Made by a program: the position numbers and the translations under genes. The notes under the pieces are model-generated. The model searched no databases and had not been told where the DNA came from. It saw only the letters and a program-made list of their open reading frames with translations. This document shows positions 54,664-64,000 of a stretch of 64,000 nt of DNA, piece by piece; position 1 is the first letter of the stretch, and every line of letters starts with the position of its first letter. The stretch lies in NCBI GenBank assembly GCA_010672825.2, contig JAAHFU020000001.1, forward strand, positions 1,984,001 to 2,048,000. Reading direction: 5' to 3'. The stretch is from Leptolyngbya sp. SIO1E4 (GTDB lineage Bacteria; Cyanobacteriota; Cyanobacteriia; Phormidesmidales; Phormidesmidaceae).

Positions 54664-54864
54664 CTAGTAAGCTAAGGTTTCTAATGTTTCGCGTAAATAG
54701 CGACGTACAAGCTTATCCAGAGACTGGGTTTCTAAAGACCGATCGCCTTGCTGCTGCTTCCAACCTTGGAACCCAGAACTGCTTGCGATCGCTTCTCTGA
54801 GACTTGCCCAAATTTCGGCATCCTCAGAATTGCTGCGCATCGATACCGAAGAAAAGGTGGCCAT
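54664..54864 (-). CDS. Small conserved cyanobacterial hypothetical protein
   Basis: A 66-residue soluble protein from the ATG at 54864 (a GTG at 54876 would add 4 residues). The C-terminal half (SLREAIASSSGFQGWKQQQG, then LDKLVRRYLRETLETLAY) matches a recurring cyanobacterial pattern that I recognise from unnamed proteins. No known domain. It is unlinked to its neighbours. Confidence 0.65.
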   Translation of the reverse strand: MATFSSVSMRSNSEDAEIWASLREAIASSSGFQGWKQQQGDRSLETQSLDKLVRRYLRETLETLAY

Positions 54865-55081
54865 ACGCGCTTCCACAGTGAGAGAACAAACTGTCTTGGA
54901 AAGTCCGTACCATTAACCACATCGCTTCAGAAAGATGCCGTCAGCGTACGAAATTCCAGGACAATTCAAGGATAACGCACTCAATTATGGTGACATTGTG
55001 TGAACAACCACACTTTAGTCAAAATTTGAAAATAGACTAAAGAATTTTCCCTGGAATTCCAATAAATTTAGTGATACTCAG

Positions 55082-56131
55082 CTAAGACGGATCTTGATGA
55101 GAACCTGATTGATCAACTGTAGGGAGTTCTGACCCTGGCATAGATTTCATGCCGCTGCCTTTTGAGACCGTTGAAGTGAGCTCCTCCGTCTCAGGAAACA
55201 CATCTTCTAAGGCATGGGCAGCCTGCACAGGAACTGTTTCCAGGGTCGTCTCTGCGTGCCTGGTATTTGGCCCAGGCATATCTGGCACCGGATGAACGCT
55301 GCGGGCAGCGATCTCATCGGCTGAACCATGACCCGTCTCGACCGGAATAGCATGTTCTCCCAAGGAATCTAAAGCAATCGGATCGGCATGGCTAGAGACG
55401 ATTTCAGAATCAGTACTAGCAGGAATAGATGCCATCTCAGGCGCAGCAGCCTCTAAAGACCTAGACAACGCCTGATCTGAGCACTGACCTAAGCGCTCTT
55501 CTGAGGGTTCTGAGGCAGGCATTACAAGGTCGGCTTCTGCCTCAGCCAACTCTGGCAATAGGCGAGATATCCTCAATCCAATGACAGTAAAGTCATCAAG
55601 AATGGATGCAGGTTCATAGGGTTGAGCCTTTTGCAGGGTCGCTGGTGAGACAATCAGTAAAGATACAACGGTAGCGGGCACCTGCACAAACAGATTGGCA
55701 AATAAGAACGCGATCGCACAAATCAACCATCCCAGCACCCGAGGCTGACCGGCAAAGGGGGTCATCTCAGCGGAGATCGGAGCGAGCTGATATAAAAATG
55801 ACAGAATTAACAGCAACCCCGTGGCACTAGCCAAGCCAATCACTCGGCTGAGCCAGGTTCGCTGTAGCGACAATAAACGTCGCCGATCATCACTTAAGCT
55901 ATCAGGCCGAACCGCAAGGATCAGTAAGCTGAAAATGTAGAAGGGCCGTTTCCACTGCATCCATAGGATGGGTAAGCTGCCGACTAACCCTAATGCCCCC
56001 AATTCCAGCCAAGCCGGAACAACCGGATCCCCTACCGCCAAACCAGCAAGACACACATCTAACCAGATGGGAACAACCGCTAAGCCAGCGAGATGTATCC
56101 AAAGATAGGGGTCACGGTGAAACGAAGTCAT
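55082..56131 (-). CDS. Low-complexity-tail membrane protein downstream of infB
   Basis: 349 residues. Four to five membrane segments occupy ~10-165 (HLAGLAVVPIWLDVCLAGLA, ELGALGLVGSLPILWMQW, LASATGLLLILSFLYQLAPI, WLICAIAFLFANLFVQVPAT). The second half is an acidic, Pro/Ser/Glu-rich unstructured tail. This arrangement is the cyanobacterial 'low-complexity tail' membrane protein found next to infB. It starts only 7 bp after the infB stop, so it is cotranscribed with it. No function is known. Confidence 0.85.
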   Translation of the reverse strand: MTSFHRDPYLWIHLAGLAVVPIWLDVCLAGLAVGDPVVPAWLELGALGLVGSLPILWMQWKRPFYIFSLLILAVRPDSLSDDRRRLLSLQRTWLSRVIGLASATGLLLILSFLYQLAPISAEMTPFAGQPRVLGWLICAIAFLFANLFVQVPATVVSLLIVSPATLQKAQPYEPASILDDFTVIGLRISRLLPELAEAEADLVMPASEPSEERLGQCSDQALSRSLEAAAPEMASIPASTDSEIVSSHADPIALDSLGEHAIPVETGHGSADEIAARSVHPVPDMPGPNTRHAETTLETVPVQAAHALEDVFPETEELTSTVSKGSGMKSMPGSELPTVDQSGSHQDPS

Positions 56132-56138
56132 GGCATTA

Positions 56139-59099
56139 TCACACAGGGGACAGGGTACGACGTTGAGTAACCAGGCGGAAGGCTTGAATCACATCACCTT
56201 CCTTCCAAGCATTAAATTTGTCTATACCGATCCCGCATTCAAAGCCAGCAGCGACTTCTTTAACGTCGTCTTTCATACGTTTGAGGGAGTCAAGATTCCC
56301 TTCGTATACCATGTCACCCCCCCGACGTACCCGTACTCGACAGTTACGGTTGACCTTGCCAGAGAGGACATAGCAGCCAGCCACGGTACCACGACGAACC
56401 GGGAAGACAGCTCGCACTTCGACTTCGCCCAAGGGATCTTCGACCAATTCAGGTTCGAGAAGGCCTTCCATTGCCCCTTGGATGTCATCCAGTAGGTTAT
56501 AGATGATGTCATAATCTCGGACGTCTACACCCTGGCGATCAGCCGCTTGACGAGCCCCAGACGCAAGGGTGGTGTTAAAGCCAACGAGGACAGCTCCACT
56601 AGCAGCAGCTAGGTCCACGTCTGTTTCGCTAATTTCCCCAGGTGCTGCTAGCAAGACACGAATTTGCACTTCGTTTTGGGGAAGCTGTTGCAAAGCCGCG
56701 AGAATGGCTTCGACGGATCCCTGTACGTCGGACTTGAGGATGAGGTTCAACTCTTTGAGTTCGCCCTCTTGAGCCTGAGCTGACAGACTGCTGAGGGTGA
56801 CTCGGCGAGAGGCCATGGCCTGCTGGAGACGAGACTGACGCTGTTGATCCGAGCGAGAATCTGCTGTGCTGCGAGCCTCTTTTTCATCGGCAAACACATC
56901 AAATTCATCGCCAGCGGCAGGCACATCGCTAAGTCCTAGAACCTCAACCGCAAAAGAAGGAGAAGCCTCACTGACGCGCTGACCGCGATCGTCAATCATG
57001 GCACGAACTTTACCGAAAACAGAGCCGACAACCAGACTATCGCCAACGTGTAAGGTGCCATTTTGTACCAACAACGTTGCAACCGGCCCCCGGGCTTTAT
57101 CCAAATTGGCCTCGATTACAGTTCCTTTAGCCAATCGGTCGGGGTTGGCGTGGAGATCTTCTACCTCAGACACCAAGAGCAACATTTCCAGCAGGGTATC
57201 CAGGTTTTCCCCGGTCACTGCACTCACCGGCACCATGATGGTATCGCCGCCCCATTCTTCAGGAACCAAACTATGTTCCATCAATTCCTGCTTGACCCGA
57301 TCAGGTTGAGCAGTCTCTTTATCGATTTTGTTGACTGCTACAACAATAGGAACTTTGGCAGCCTTAGCATGGCTGATGGCTTCAATGGTTTGTGGACGAA
57401 CCCCATCGTCTGCTGCCACAACCAGAATGGCAATGTCAGTCACCCGGGCACCCCGCGCTCGCATCGCCGTAAAGGCTTCGTGACCCGGGGTATCTAGGAA
57501 GACAATTTGCTGTTCTGCGCCACTGTGTTCTACGTCAACGTGATAGGCACCGATGTGTTGGGTAATACCCCCCGCTTCCCCTTGCGCAACCTTTGTCTCA
57601 CGAATCGCGTCCAGCAGAGTCGTTTTGCCGTGGTCTACGTGCCCCATGATAGTAATGACAGGGGGGCGCCGAGAGAGATTCTCTAAGTCACCAGCCTCCA
57701 GCATTTCAGTGACTTTCTTCGCTTCAGATTCGACCTCAGCCGTCTCAACCAGAATCTCAAATTCCTCTGCCACCATCTTGGCAGTCTCTAAATCCAATGT
57801 CTGGTTGATATTCGTGGCAATCCCCTTGAAAAACAGAGATTTAATAATTTCTGTTTCTGGTACCACAATTAGGTTGGCCAGTTCGTGGACGGTTAACCCT
57901 CCGGTTAGGGTAATAATTTCAGGCTGATCTTGCTTGACAGCCTGCTCACGGCGATCGCGTCGCTGATTGCGCCGATTATCCCGCTGTTGAGGTTTATGCG
58001 ATTTAGGAGTACTCGCTGGCTTAGGAGAAGTTTTTGACTTCGGTTTGGGCGGGCGAGCCAGCGAAACACTGAGTGCCGATGAAGCAGAATCTTCTTGATC
58101 GTCTCCAGCTACTTCATCAAGATCTGCCAGGACATCGTCGTCATCATCAACAAAGTTGTGACCCCGTCGCTTTCCTTTATTCGCCTTCGTCGTTTTAGGC
58201 TGTTCCTGTTCATCTTCCTCCCGCTCTTTACCCTTACGCTTCTGGCGGGGTGGAGACGGTCGACGCAGAAGAGGCTCACCGACCACCTCACCTGGAATAG
58301 CAGGTGTTGCATCAGCTGCATCATTCTGAAGCTCTTCGTCTGGCTGATCAACGCGCTTTGGACGCGGACGCCGCAACTCTGGTTTAGGCTTCAGCTGAGG
58401 CGTTTCTTCCTCGTCCATCTCGCGAATTGCGATTCGGGGTTGAGAGGGTGAAGCAGCATCCCTAGATGGGGCTTCACTACGATCGCGCTTCCTTAAGACA
58501 GGTCTGCTAGGCTTGCCAGGTTTTACAGGACGGCTGGGCGGACTCACCAACTCCAGTTTGGGTTTACTGGGTGCCTCTGGTGCCACAGGTCTCACCGCGG
58601 CAGGCTCATTGGGTAAATCCGGTTCTCGAACCTCAGCCGGTTGAGGGCGAAGCGGCTTAGAGCGCGGCTGAATAGGAGGAGCCTTCACTGGCTCTGAAGA
58701 GGGGCGTTGGGGCTCAGCATCCATAGCCTGAGGCGCAACTTCCTGGGGGGCTGGCGCCGTCGGCTTTGTCGGCTGAACTGCATTCGGTGCCTTCGCAACC
58801 GGCTTTGGTCGATGTCGTCGAATCTCCAAGATCTGCTGTTTCTTAGCCGGTCGTGCAGCGTCTTTGGCCCCAGTCTCAGGTTTGCGGAGACGAGGAGGAG
58901 AAGGTTTTACAGGTTTTCTGAATACTTTTCCACCAGATTGTTTCACTTCACCGCGAATACGAAGCGCGTCTTCATCTGTAATTGTGCTGCTGTGACTCTT
59001 TGCTGCTATATCTAAGCGCTCACAGATCGCCAGAATATCCTTATTTTCCAAATCGAGTTCCTTTGACAACTCATATATTCTGACTTTGCCGTTGTTCAT
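56139..59099 (-). CDS. infB: Translation initiation factor IF-2
   Basis: 986 residues from the ATG at 59099 ([20 protein letters not shown]), preceded by GAGGGAGA; the longer frame to 59156 is not used. An N-terminal IF2N helix (~1-50) is followed by a very long Pro/Lys/Arg-rich linker (~60-410) and a second IF2N (~425-475). The G domain begins with [14 protein letters not shown] near 483, then [20 protein letters not shown] near 535 and VAVNKIDKE near 590. Domains II-IV and the fMet-tRNA-binding C1/C2 part follow to [10 protein letters not shown]. It recruits initiator tRNA to the ribosome. The linker explains the open frames on the opposite strand. Confidence 0.97.
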   Translation of the reverse strand: MNNGKVRIYELSKELDLENKDILAICERLDIAAKSHSSTITDEDALRIRGEVKQSGGKVFRKPVKPSPPRLRKPETGAKDAARPAKKQQILEIRRHRPKPVAKAPNAVQPTKPTAPAPQEVAPQAMDAEPQRPSSEPVKAPPIQPRSKPLRPQPAEVREPDLPNEPAAVRPVAPEAPSKPKLELVSPPSRPVKPGKPSRPVLRKRDRSEAPSRDAASPSQPRIAIREMDEEETPQLKPKPELRRPRPKRVDQPDEELQNDAADATPAIPGEVVGEPLLRRPSPPRQKRKGKEREEDEQEQPKTTKANKGKRRGHNFVDDDDDVLADLDEVAGDDQEDSASSALSVSLARPPKPKSKTSPKPASTPKSHKPQQRDNRRNQRRDRREQAVKQDQPEIITLTGGLTVHELANLIVVPETEIIKSLFFKGIATNINQTLDLETAKMVAEEFEILVETAEVESEAKKVTEMLEAGDLENLSRRPPVITIMGHVDHGKTTLLDAIRETKVAQGEAGGITQHIGAYHVDVEHSGAEQQIVFLDTPGHEAFTAMRARGARVTDIAILVVAADDGVRPQTIEAISHAKAAKVPIVVAVNKIDKETAQPDRVKQELMEHSLVPEEWGGDTIMVPVSAVTGENLDTLLEMLLLVSEVEDLHANPDRLAKGTVIEANLDKARGPVATLLVQNGTLHVGDSLVVGSVFGKVRAMIDDRGQRVSEASPSFAVEVLGLSDVPAAGDEFDVFADEKEARSTADSRSDQQRQSRLQQAMASRRVTLSSLSAQAQEGELKELNLILKSDVQGSVEAILAALQQLPQNEVQIRVLLAAPGEISETDVDLAAASGAVLVGFNTTLASGARQAADRQGVDVRDYDIIYNLLDDIQGAMEGLLEPELVEDPLGEVEVRAVFPVRRGTVAGCYVLSGKVNRNCRVRVRRGGDMVYEGNLDSLKRMKDDVKEVAAGFECGIGIDKFNAWKEGDVIQAFRLVTQRRTLSPV

Positions 59100-59370
59100 C
59101 CAAATCTCCCTCGTCAATACCGCTATGTCATAGAACAAACCTGCTTTGCTAGACAAAACTCACATTTACCCATTGTGGCAGGTCACCACAACATCCAAAC
59201 TCAAGCTATCAAAACCAGGCTTAAAACGCCTAAAGAGAACATAAATGTCTACTCTTTAAGCTAATCCAGCGCTCCAGAACCGAGCATCATGCTACCCAAC
59301 CTTTCCGAAAATGTAATCAGTCAGTGGGCTTAGCCTCCCAGAAAGAATGGTTTGATCAGAGATGGCCTGA

Positions 59371-59655
59371 TTAGTCAGCCCCTCCCTCGTGCTCAGCATT
59401 CGATGATGAAGGCATCAACCGCTGCCAGAGCTGATCATAAAGACCATTCGGTATCGTCGTTCGCAAGGAACGCCCTATCCGATCCTTTTTTTGAGCGGCC
59501 TTGAGGCAAGCCGCATTAGGGCAAAGGTAGGCTGAGCGTCCCGCTCCCTCTTCTAATTGTACTGTTCGAGTTGGATAGACCCTTACAATACGCCAAAAAG
59601 CTTCTTTAGGGGCGATCGTTCGGCAGCTAATACAGCGCCGATAGTTAGGTTTCAT
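59371..59655 (-). CDS. YlxR/RnpM-type RNA-binding protein (DUF448)
   Basis: 94 residues. The family core is KPNYRRCISCRTIAPKEAFW (residues 2-21; R-C-x-x-C-R) then GRSAYLCPNAACLKAAQKKD, with conserved residues for RNA binding. YlxR/RnpM binds RNase P RNA in Bacillus subtilis (established for that species), role here inferred. It lies 15 bp downstream of nusA and upstream of infB (271-bp gap), the standard order of this cluster. Confidence 0.92.
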   Translation of the reverse strand: MKPNYRRCISCRTIAPKEAFWRIVRVYPTRTVQLEEGAGRSAYLCPNAACLKAAQKKDRIGRSLRTTIPNGLYDQLWQRLMPSSSNAEHEGGAD

Positions 59656-59670
59656 AACATCAGGTTCAGC

Positions 59671-61167
59671 TTATTCTTCCTCATTAACAACTTCATCATC
59701 TGCTTCAGCAGAACTCATACCCTCAGCTAAAGATACCGGGTCTGCTGTTGTCGGTTCTTCCTCTGGGTTCACCGTGGCTGCGATCGCGGGCGCTTCATCT
59801 ACCAAAGCTTCTTCATCGACCTCGGGCAAGTCATCGCCTTCCTCAAGAGGCTCCTCTGCCGATACTTCAGCTAAAGCAGCAGCGAGGGCTGCAATCTTCG
59901 CGGCCGTTTTAGCGGCTTCTTCTTCAGCTTGTCGGGCCGCTTCTTCTTCGGCTTGACGAGCCGCTTCTTCTTCGGCTTGGCGAGCCGCCTCCAGTTCGGC
60001 TAGTTTGCGATCCTCTTCAGCATGATCGTACTTCGCGGTATCTTTAATATCGATTTTCCAACCGGTCAGTCTCGCCGCCAAGCGAACATTTTGTCCTTCT
60101 TTACCAATGGCTAAACTTAGCTGGTCTTCTGGCACAAGCACATGGGCTTGACGCTCTTCTGGATTCATCAGGCGCACTTCATCAACCCGTGCTGGACTCA
60201 AGGCATTGGCAATGTAGGTGGCTGGATCCAAGGAATATCGAATAACGTCAATTTTCTCGCCTCGCAGTTCGTTGACCACCACTTGAATGCGAGAACCTCG
60301 TGCCCCAATACAGGCACCCACTGGATCAACATCTCGCTCAGCCGTGTCTACTGCAATCTTAGTGCGAGGCCCTACCGAACGAGAAGGGGGGTTAGCCTCA
60401 CGAGCTACAGCCACAATGCGAACAATTTCATCTTCAATTTCAGGAACTTCGTTCGAAAATAACTCCACCACTAATGCCGCATCGGCTCGTGAGACGAGCA
60501 ACTGAGGGCCTCGATGAGAGCCTTCGGAAACACGTTTCAGGACAACACGAAACTTTGAGTTAGGACGATAGTTATCGTTGGGCAGCTGATCACGCTTCAG
60601 GAGTTCGGCTTCTACTTCGGGTTGGCCTGTCCCGCTGCTAATCGTCATGATGACAGACTGTCGCTCAAACCGCTGCACTGTCGCCATCAAAATGGTGCCT
60701 TCTAAATCCTGGAATTCTTCCTGAATCAATTTGCGCTGCTGATCTCGAAGCTTTTGAGCGAGGACTTGCTTGGTTTGAATGGCCGCCATACGGCCAAATT
60801 CTTTTTGCTCTGGGGTCACATCCAGGACCACCGTATCGCCAACCTGTGCCTCGGGAGCCACCTCTAACACTTCTGCCAGGGAGATTTGATGATCAGCGTT
60901 GTTGACTTCTTCTACGATGGTTTTCGTGGCTAGCACGCGAAATCCTTGGTCGTCTTCGTACTCGGTATCTAGCTCAACATCGAAGTTATCAAAATAGTCT
61001 TCGTCAAAATGGAACCCCTCGGCCAAGCGCTGAGTCCGACGAAACCGCTCATATCCTTTGATTAACGCCTCTCTCAATGCGTTCTCGACCGCGTGCTTAG
61101 GCAGGTTTCTTTCTCGGCTAATGCTGTCAATTAGTTCCTTTAGATTAGGCAGGCTGACTAAAGACAT
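59671..61167 (-). CDS. nusA: Transcription elongation/termination factor NusA with acidic repeat tail
   Basis: 498 residues. NusA N-terminal domain ~1-125 ([20 protein letters not shown]), S1 ~135-200, KH1-KH2 ~230-345 ([40 protein letters not shown]). Beyond ~365 comes a cyanobacterium-style acidic C-terminal tail that starts with about three tandem EAARQAEE units (~388-410), then an Ala-rich and a Glu/Asp-rich part. The tandem protein repeat is matched by a 24-bp DNA repeat (59938-60000). NusA binds RNA polymerase and nascent RNA. The S1 and KH parts look complete. Confidence 0.96.
   Translation of the reverse strand: MSLVSLPNLKELIDSISRERNLPKHAVENALREALIKGYERFRRTQRLAEGFHFDEDYFDNFDVELDTEYEDDQGFRVLATKTIVEEVNNADHQISLAEVLEVAPEAQVGDTVVLDVTPEQKEFGRMAAIQTKQVLAQKLRDQQRKLIQEEFQDLEGTILMATVQRFERQSVIMTISSGTGQPEVEAELLKRDQLPNDNYRPNSKFRVVLKRVSEGSHRGPQLLVSRADAALVVELFSNEVPEIEDEIVRIVAVAREANPPSRSVGPRTKIAVDTAERDVDPVGACIGARGSRIQVVVNELRGEKIDVIRYSLDPATYIANALSPARVDEVRLMNPEERQAHVLVPEDQLSLAIGKEGQNVRLAARLTGWKIDIKDTAKYDHAEEDRKLAELEAARQAEEEAARQAEEEAARQAEEEAAKTAAKIAALAAALAEVSAEEPLEEGDDLPEVDEEALVDEAPAIAATVNPEEEPTTADPVSLAEGMSSAEADDEVVNEEE
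59935..60002. repeat. 24-bp tandem repeat inside nusA
   Basis: Three near-identical units of GCTTCTTCTTCGGCTTGRCG with adjoining bases encode EAARQAEE three times. In-frame units allow length variation without frameshift. Confidence 0.75.
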
Positions 61168-61260
61168 CTTGGAACTCCCTTAAATACAAGACTCTTTCAC
61201 GGTTGCGATCGCGCAATCCAAACAATTGAAACCTTAGAGATGCTCAAAGCCCGATGGGAA

Positions 61261-61731
61261 TTATTCAGGCGGCTGATCGCTCAGGCACACCCGCTGCACC
61301 AGGGCCCTTGGCAGCTTAATCGGTCTTCCTTTACGGCTGAGATACAGCATGCCTTCGTCGCGCCGAACCAGTTGCCCTAGCCAGGTCTGATGGTTTTTGT
61401 AGGGCTCCATTAACTGCACCTCGACCATAAATCCTTTGAAAACGGTAAAGTCACGATCAGAGGACAGTAGGGAAGAAATCCCAGGGCTAGACACTTCTAG
61501 AACATAGGCATCTGGCAGTAACCCAGTCTCATCAAGAGCGGTTTCCAGGACTTGGCTCATCTGCTCACAGTCTTCGAGGCTCGTATCTTCTCGCTGACAG
61601 TTACGCACATCGATACGTAGCACTGGAGGCGAATGGTTCGTTTGAAACACTGCATCCACTACGTCCAAACCTAAGCGCTCCGCTAGCGGAGCAGCCAGAT
61701 CCAGAACGTGTGGAATAAGCGGATGAGTCAT
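61261..61731 (-). CDS. rimP: Ribosome maturation factor RimP
   Basis: 156 residues from the ATG at 61731 (MTHPLIPHVLDLAAPLAERL), with GGAGT upstream; a longer frame starting at 61824 encodes a hydrophobic lead that is not part of RimP. Family features: LRIDVRNCQREDTSLEDCEQ (~42-61), YVLEVSSPGISSLLSSDRDF (~76-95) and LVRRDEGMLYLSRKGRPIKL in the SH3-like C-terminus. It binds the 30S precursor. It heads the cluster with nusA 93 bp downstream. Confidence 0.94.
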   Translation of the reverse strand: MTHPLIPHVLDLAAPLAERLGLDVVDAVFQTNHSPPVLRIDVRNCQREDTSLEDCEQMSQVLETALDETGLLPDAYVLEVSSPGISSLLSSDRDFTVFKGFMVEVQLMEPYKNHQTWLGQLVRRDEGMLYLSRKGRPIKLPRALVQRVCLSDQPPE

Positions 61732-61878
61732 GCAAAACTCCAATAAAAAAGTGGGTGCAGCCCCACTTCCCATGAATTTCAGAATCAGGGAGAACGGATA
61801 AATCAATATCCATCCAATCAGCAATAGTAGCGCACATTGAGGGATGAATTGCTGATTTTGAAGTCATTGCAACTCAAC

Positions 61879-63315
61879 TTACCCTTTTTGTCGCTCCTGA
61901 GTAATGTTGTAAATCTGATAATTTTTTTCCATCAGGCGCTCTACGTCTTCCACGGAAAGTTGCTTCACATAGTTAATCTTGATTTCCTCTAAAAGCGCTA
62001 CGGTCCAGATTTGGAGCTCTTCCATTGTCTGCTCTTGTTTGACTTCCGACCGTAAAGTGTCTCCGATTTTGTCAACTAGCTGCTGAGTCAACGCAGCCCC
62101 TTTCTCATCCTTTAAAACCCCTGTCATCGTTTGATAGAGGTTTTGAGAGACCAAACTGACAACCTGCTGAGCCACTTGGTCAGGGAGGTTGCCGATACCA
62201 GGTAGTTGCCGGAAGCCTTGATAACCGGGAGCCTGGTTAAATGCTTGGCGGATATTGTGGTGCAACAGAGCATCAATTTCTGGCTTCACCTTGGGCAAAA
62301 CCTGGTAAAGCATCAGAGAAACGAGGCGACCCGATATCGCCTGAATTTCGTTGACGCCATTGATATCGATATAGCGATTACCTGACCCTGTTGTCAGTAA
62401 CCAGCGGGCAATATCTCCCTCCTGAATCAGGTTCTGGATTTGATCAACAATCCGCAGCACGACGACTTCCGTCAGCTCTACAGCAAAATTAGTGATGAAG
62501 ATGCGATTGATGCGATTTCTCAGGGGAACCAAATTGACCAGCTGCGACTGGTTGAGGCGAACGGTCACAGGGACAATGCGCAACCAACGCCAGAAGGGAA
62601 TCAGTAAAAACAGGTCGTACCACCGCAAGAGCACCGCATCTAGCCACGTATAGTTTTTGTAGCGACGACTCACATAAAACGTCCTAGCGAGTAGTTCGAG
62701 GCCGAAAAATAAGACAAACCAGCCATCCAGTCTCCAGAAGTTATCCCTAGGGCCTCCATCTTCCCCGATGTTTCGGAAGTAGTTGGTTTCTATGAGGGGC
62801 TTAATTTCAGTGTTGAAGTAGACAATCTCTTGTGACCAGCTGGCGTCGGTGAGATACTCGGGACTCCAAAAAGTTTCAAAGGCAGCCTTAGCAGACTCTA
62901 CCCCGATGCGATCGCGCATCATATTTTTGATGCGCTCTAAGGTGCCTGACTTGTTGGCAATGGCAAAGGGATTTTCATCAATCATGGCGATGCTGCGTTC
63001 TTGCAGATCGTCTAGCAACGTTTCTGCTTGAATAGACTGCAGCCCTGTTTGGGCAACCTGTTCCTCCAGTCTTTCGACCGCAGCTAAGTAGCTCTCGGTA
63101 GAACGCTCGGGTTCAATTCCTTTAAAGAGGGCCCCATAGCGCTCCGTCCACTCTGGAAAATACCGAAAATAAAAATCTCTAAAGCGGATATAGCTGAGAT
63201 CAAAGAGCACAAGAATCAGATTACAGAGTGCTATCAGGGCTACAACGCGCTCAAACCACAGCGCAGTTGCCTTGACTACAGGACGTCGTTTCCGGGAGCG
63301 AGAAAGAGCAGCCAT
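61879..63315 (-). CDS. Large cyanobacterial membrane protein, function unknown
   Basis: 478 residues. A hydrophobic segment near 20-43 (FERVVALIALCNLILVLFDL) is followed by a soluble helical part (~60-195), then two to three membrane segments near 200-285 (WFVLFFGLELLARTFY, LLRWYDLFLLIPFWRWLRIV) with a basic stretch of the voltage-sensor-like type, and a long helical C-terminal part (~290-478). It resembles conserved cyanobacterial proteins of unknown function; some channel-like similarity is possible but weak. It is the first minus-strand gene of its group and stands apart from rimP (147-bp gap). Confidence 0.75.
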   Translation of the reverse strand: MAALSRSRKRRPVVKATALWFERVVALIALCNLILVLFDLSYIRFRDFYFRYFPEWTERYGALFKGIEPERSTESYLAAVERLEEQVAQTGLQSIQAETLLDDLQERSIAMIDENPFAIANKSGTLERIKNMMRDRIGVESAKAAFETFWSPEYLTDASWSQEIVYFNTEIKPLIETNYFRNIGEDGGPRDNFWRLDGWFVLFFGLELLARTFYVSRRYKNYTWLDAVLLRWYDLFLLIPFWRWLRIVPVTVRLNQSQLVNLVPLRNRINRIFITNFAVELTEVVVLRIVDQIQNLIQEGDIARWLLTTGSGNRYIDINGVNEIQAISGRLVSLMLYQVLPKVKPEIDALLHHNIRQAFNQAPGYQGFRQLPGIGNLPDQVAQQVVSLVSQNLYQTMTGVLKDEKGAALTQQLVDKIGDTLRSEVKQEQTMEELQIWTVALLEEIKINYVKQLSVEDVERLMEKNYQIYNITQERQKG

Positions 63316-63527
63316 AGACTTTGAAACTCATATCTTTATTCAGAACCATGCCGCCAAGCCACATGATTGTCATCTGCTTGTGAGAATAGACTGCTTGGGC
63401 TCTCTACACCGGCGATTTGAGGATCTTTCTTCAAAAATTGCAAGAGTCTAAAGGATTTGGCATCAGTCTCCCAGTACCTCGAAATTCGCTAGGATGAATT
63501 CATATTTCGTTACATCTTTGGGCGTTT

Positions 63528-64000
63528 ATGACGATGCCGATCGCAGATAGTCTCCACGATACCGCTGCTCCCGCTGGGCAAACTTGGCTTTGGCAAGGGC
63601 ACCCCATTTACTACGTCAAAGCTGGAAGTCCTCGCAGCGATCGCCCACCCCTTTTACTTATCCATGGGTTTGGGGCATCTACCGACCACTGGCGCAAAAA
63701 TATTCAAGATCTCAAACAGGATTTTGAAGTGTGGGCGATTGATCTCCTGGGTTTTGGGCGCTCCGCCAAGCCCGATCTGCAATACAGCGGCACCCTTTGG
63801 CGTGATCAGCTCCAAGCATTTATCACCACGGTCATCGGGCGGCCCCCTGTGCTAGCGGGCAACTCCTTGGGAGGCTATGCCAGCTTATGCGTCGCGGCCG
63901 ATCACCCCGATGCAGTAGCTGGGGTTGTTTTGCTCAACAGCGCTGGCCCCTTTCATGAAGCACGTCCTGCCGCCCCCTCTAATCCTTTTAAGCAGGCAAT
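63528..64000 (+). CDS. Alpha/beta-fold hydrolase (3' end beyond window)
   Basis: The ATG at 63528 opens a frame that runs off the window, 157 codons visible. The fold is clear: LLLIHGFGASTDHWRKNIQD (oxyanion-hole HGFGAS), VWAIDLLGFGRSAKPDLQYS, and the nucleophile elbow VLAGNSLGGYASLCVA (Ser in GNSLGG). This matches the cyanobacterial chloride-peroxidase/epoxide-hydrolase-like hydrolases often annotated in plastid/cyano lineages. The catalytic Asp and His lie beyond the end. It is divergent from the membrane protein gene (212-bp gap). Confidence 0.88.
   Translation, partial: MTMPIADSLHDTAAPAGQTWLWQGHPIYYVKAGSPRSDRPPLLLIHGFGASTDHWRKNIQDLKQDFEVWAIDLLGFGRSAKPDLQYSGTLWRDQLQAFITTVIGRPPVLAGNSLGGYASLCVAADHPDAVAGVVLLNSAGPFHEARPAAPSNPFKQA

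Noticed and set aside
59935-60002. Possible CRISPR-like repeat array.
   Set aside because: The units are contiguous, in frame, and encode EAARQAEE in NusA; there are no spacers.

Overview
This window is a stretch of cyanobacterial chromosome. The evidence is the very frequent HIP1 octamer GCGATCGC, lineage-typical genes (SOM porin with SLH domain, the cyanobacterial glutamate-cysteine ligase, menB for phylloquinone, a DnaK3/DnaJ pair, AMIN-domain and 'low-complexity tail' membrane proteins, the rimP-nusA-ylxR-infB cluster) and moderate GC. A filamentous Leptolyngbya-like organism would fit, but the species cannot be fixed from this sequence alone.

Layout. 0-12.8 kb: the 3' part of a GAF/class III cyclase sensor, an oligopeptide-type ABC permease, a ComFB-family protein, menB, a Cys-rich small protein, a DUF721 protein, a SPOR-domain protein, a FetB-type permease, a UbiB/ABC1 kinase and an AEC-type transporter. 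13-17.3 kb: a tight three-gene unit made of a solute-binding lipoprotein and two Cache-domain membrane proteins with no recognisable output domain. 17.3-21.1 kb: an insertion-sequence island. A degenerate IS630 element (17.3-18.2 kb) lies next to a second IS630 element (18287-21144), which itself contains a 249-bp MITE-like element and a 1574-bp DDE element, each with its own 6-bp target duplication. 21.2-28.4 kb: a cNMP-binding protein, an SF2 helicase, a LysM/M23 peptidase with a long leader, trmL, gshA and tRNA-Leu. 28.9-32.4 kb: dnaK3-dnaJ. 32.4-35.6 kb: transglutaminase-like protein, S51 peptidase and a second GCS2-like ligase, all on the minus strand. 35.9-41.5 kb: Suc/Fer-like protein, SOM porin, pterin carbinolamine dehydratase, a structured minus-strand RNA candidate, nadC, DUF2237. 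41.7-50 kb: tRNA-Cys, UDP-xylose synthesis (UXS and UGD), AMIN protein, thioredoxin-like protein, SpoU methyltransferase and remnants. 50-54.9 kb: HipA-like kinase, a FAD oxidoreductase/acetoacetate-decarboxylase fusion, a DUF4349 lipoprotein and a small conserved protein. 55-61.8 kb: the translation/transcription cluster rimP-nusA-ylxR-infB plus a membrane protein. 61.9-64 kb: a large membrane protein and the start of an alpha/beta hydrolase cut by the window end.

No complete, clearly new multi-gene system stands out. The best candidates for a second look are: the solute-binding protein plus dual-Cache operon; the FAD oxidoreductase/ADC fusion; the minus-strand leader RNA upstream of the pterin dehydratase, with a strong Shine-Dalgarno, a 23-codon ORF, extensive pairing and a terminator; the hairpin over the dnaJ start codon; the nested transposons, whose insertion sites can be reconstructed to the base; and a dispersed CCCTA-rich intergenic repeat in four copies, one fused to an IS630 terminal repeat.
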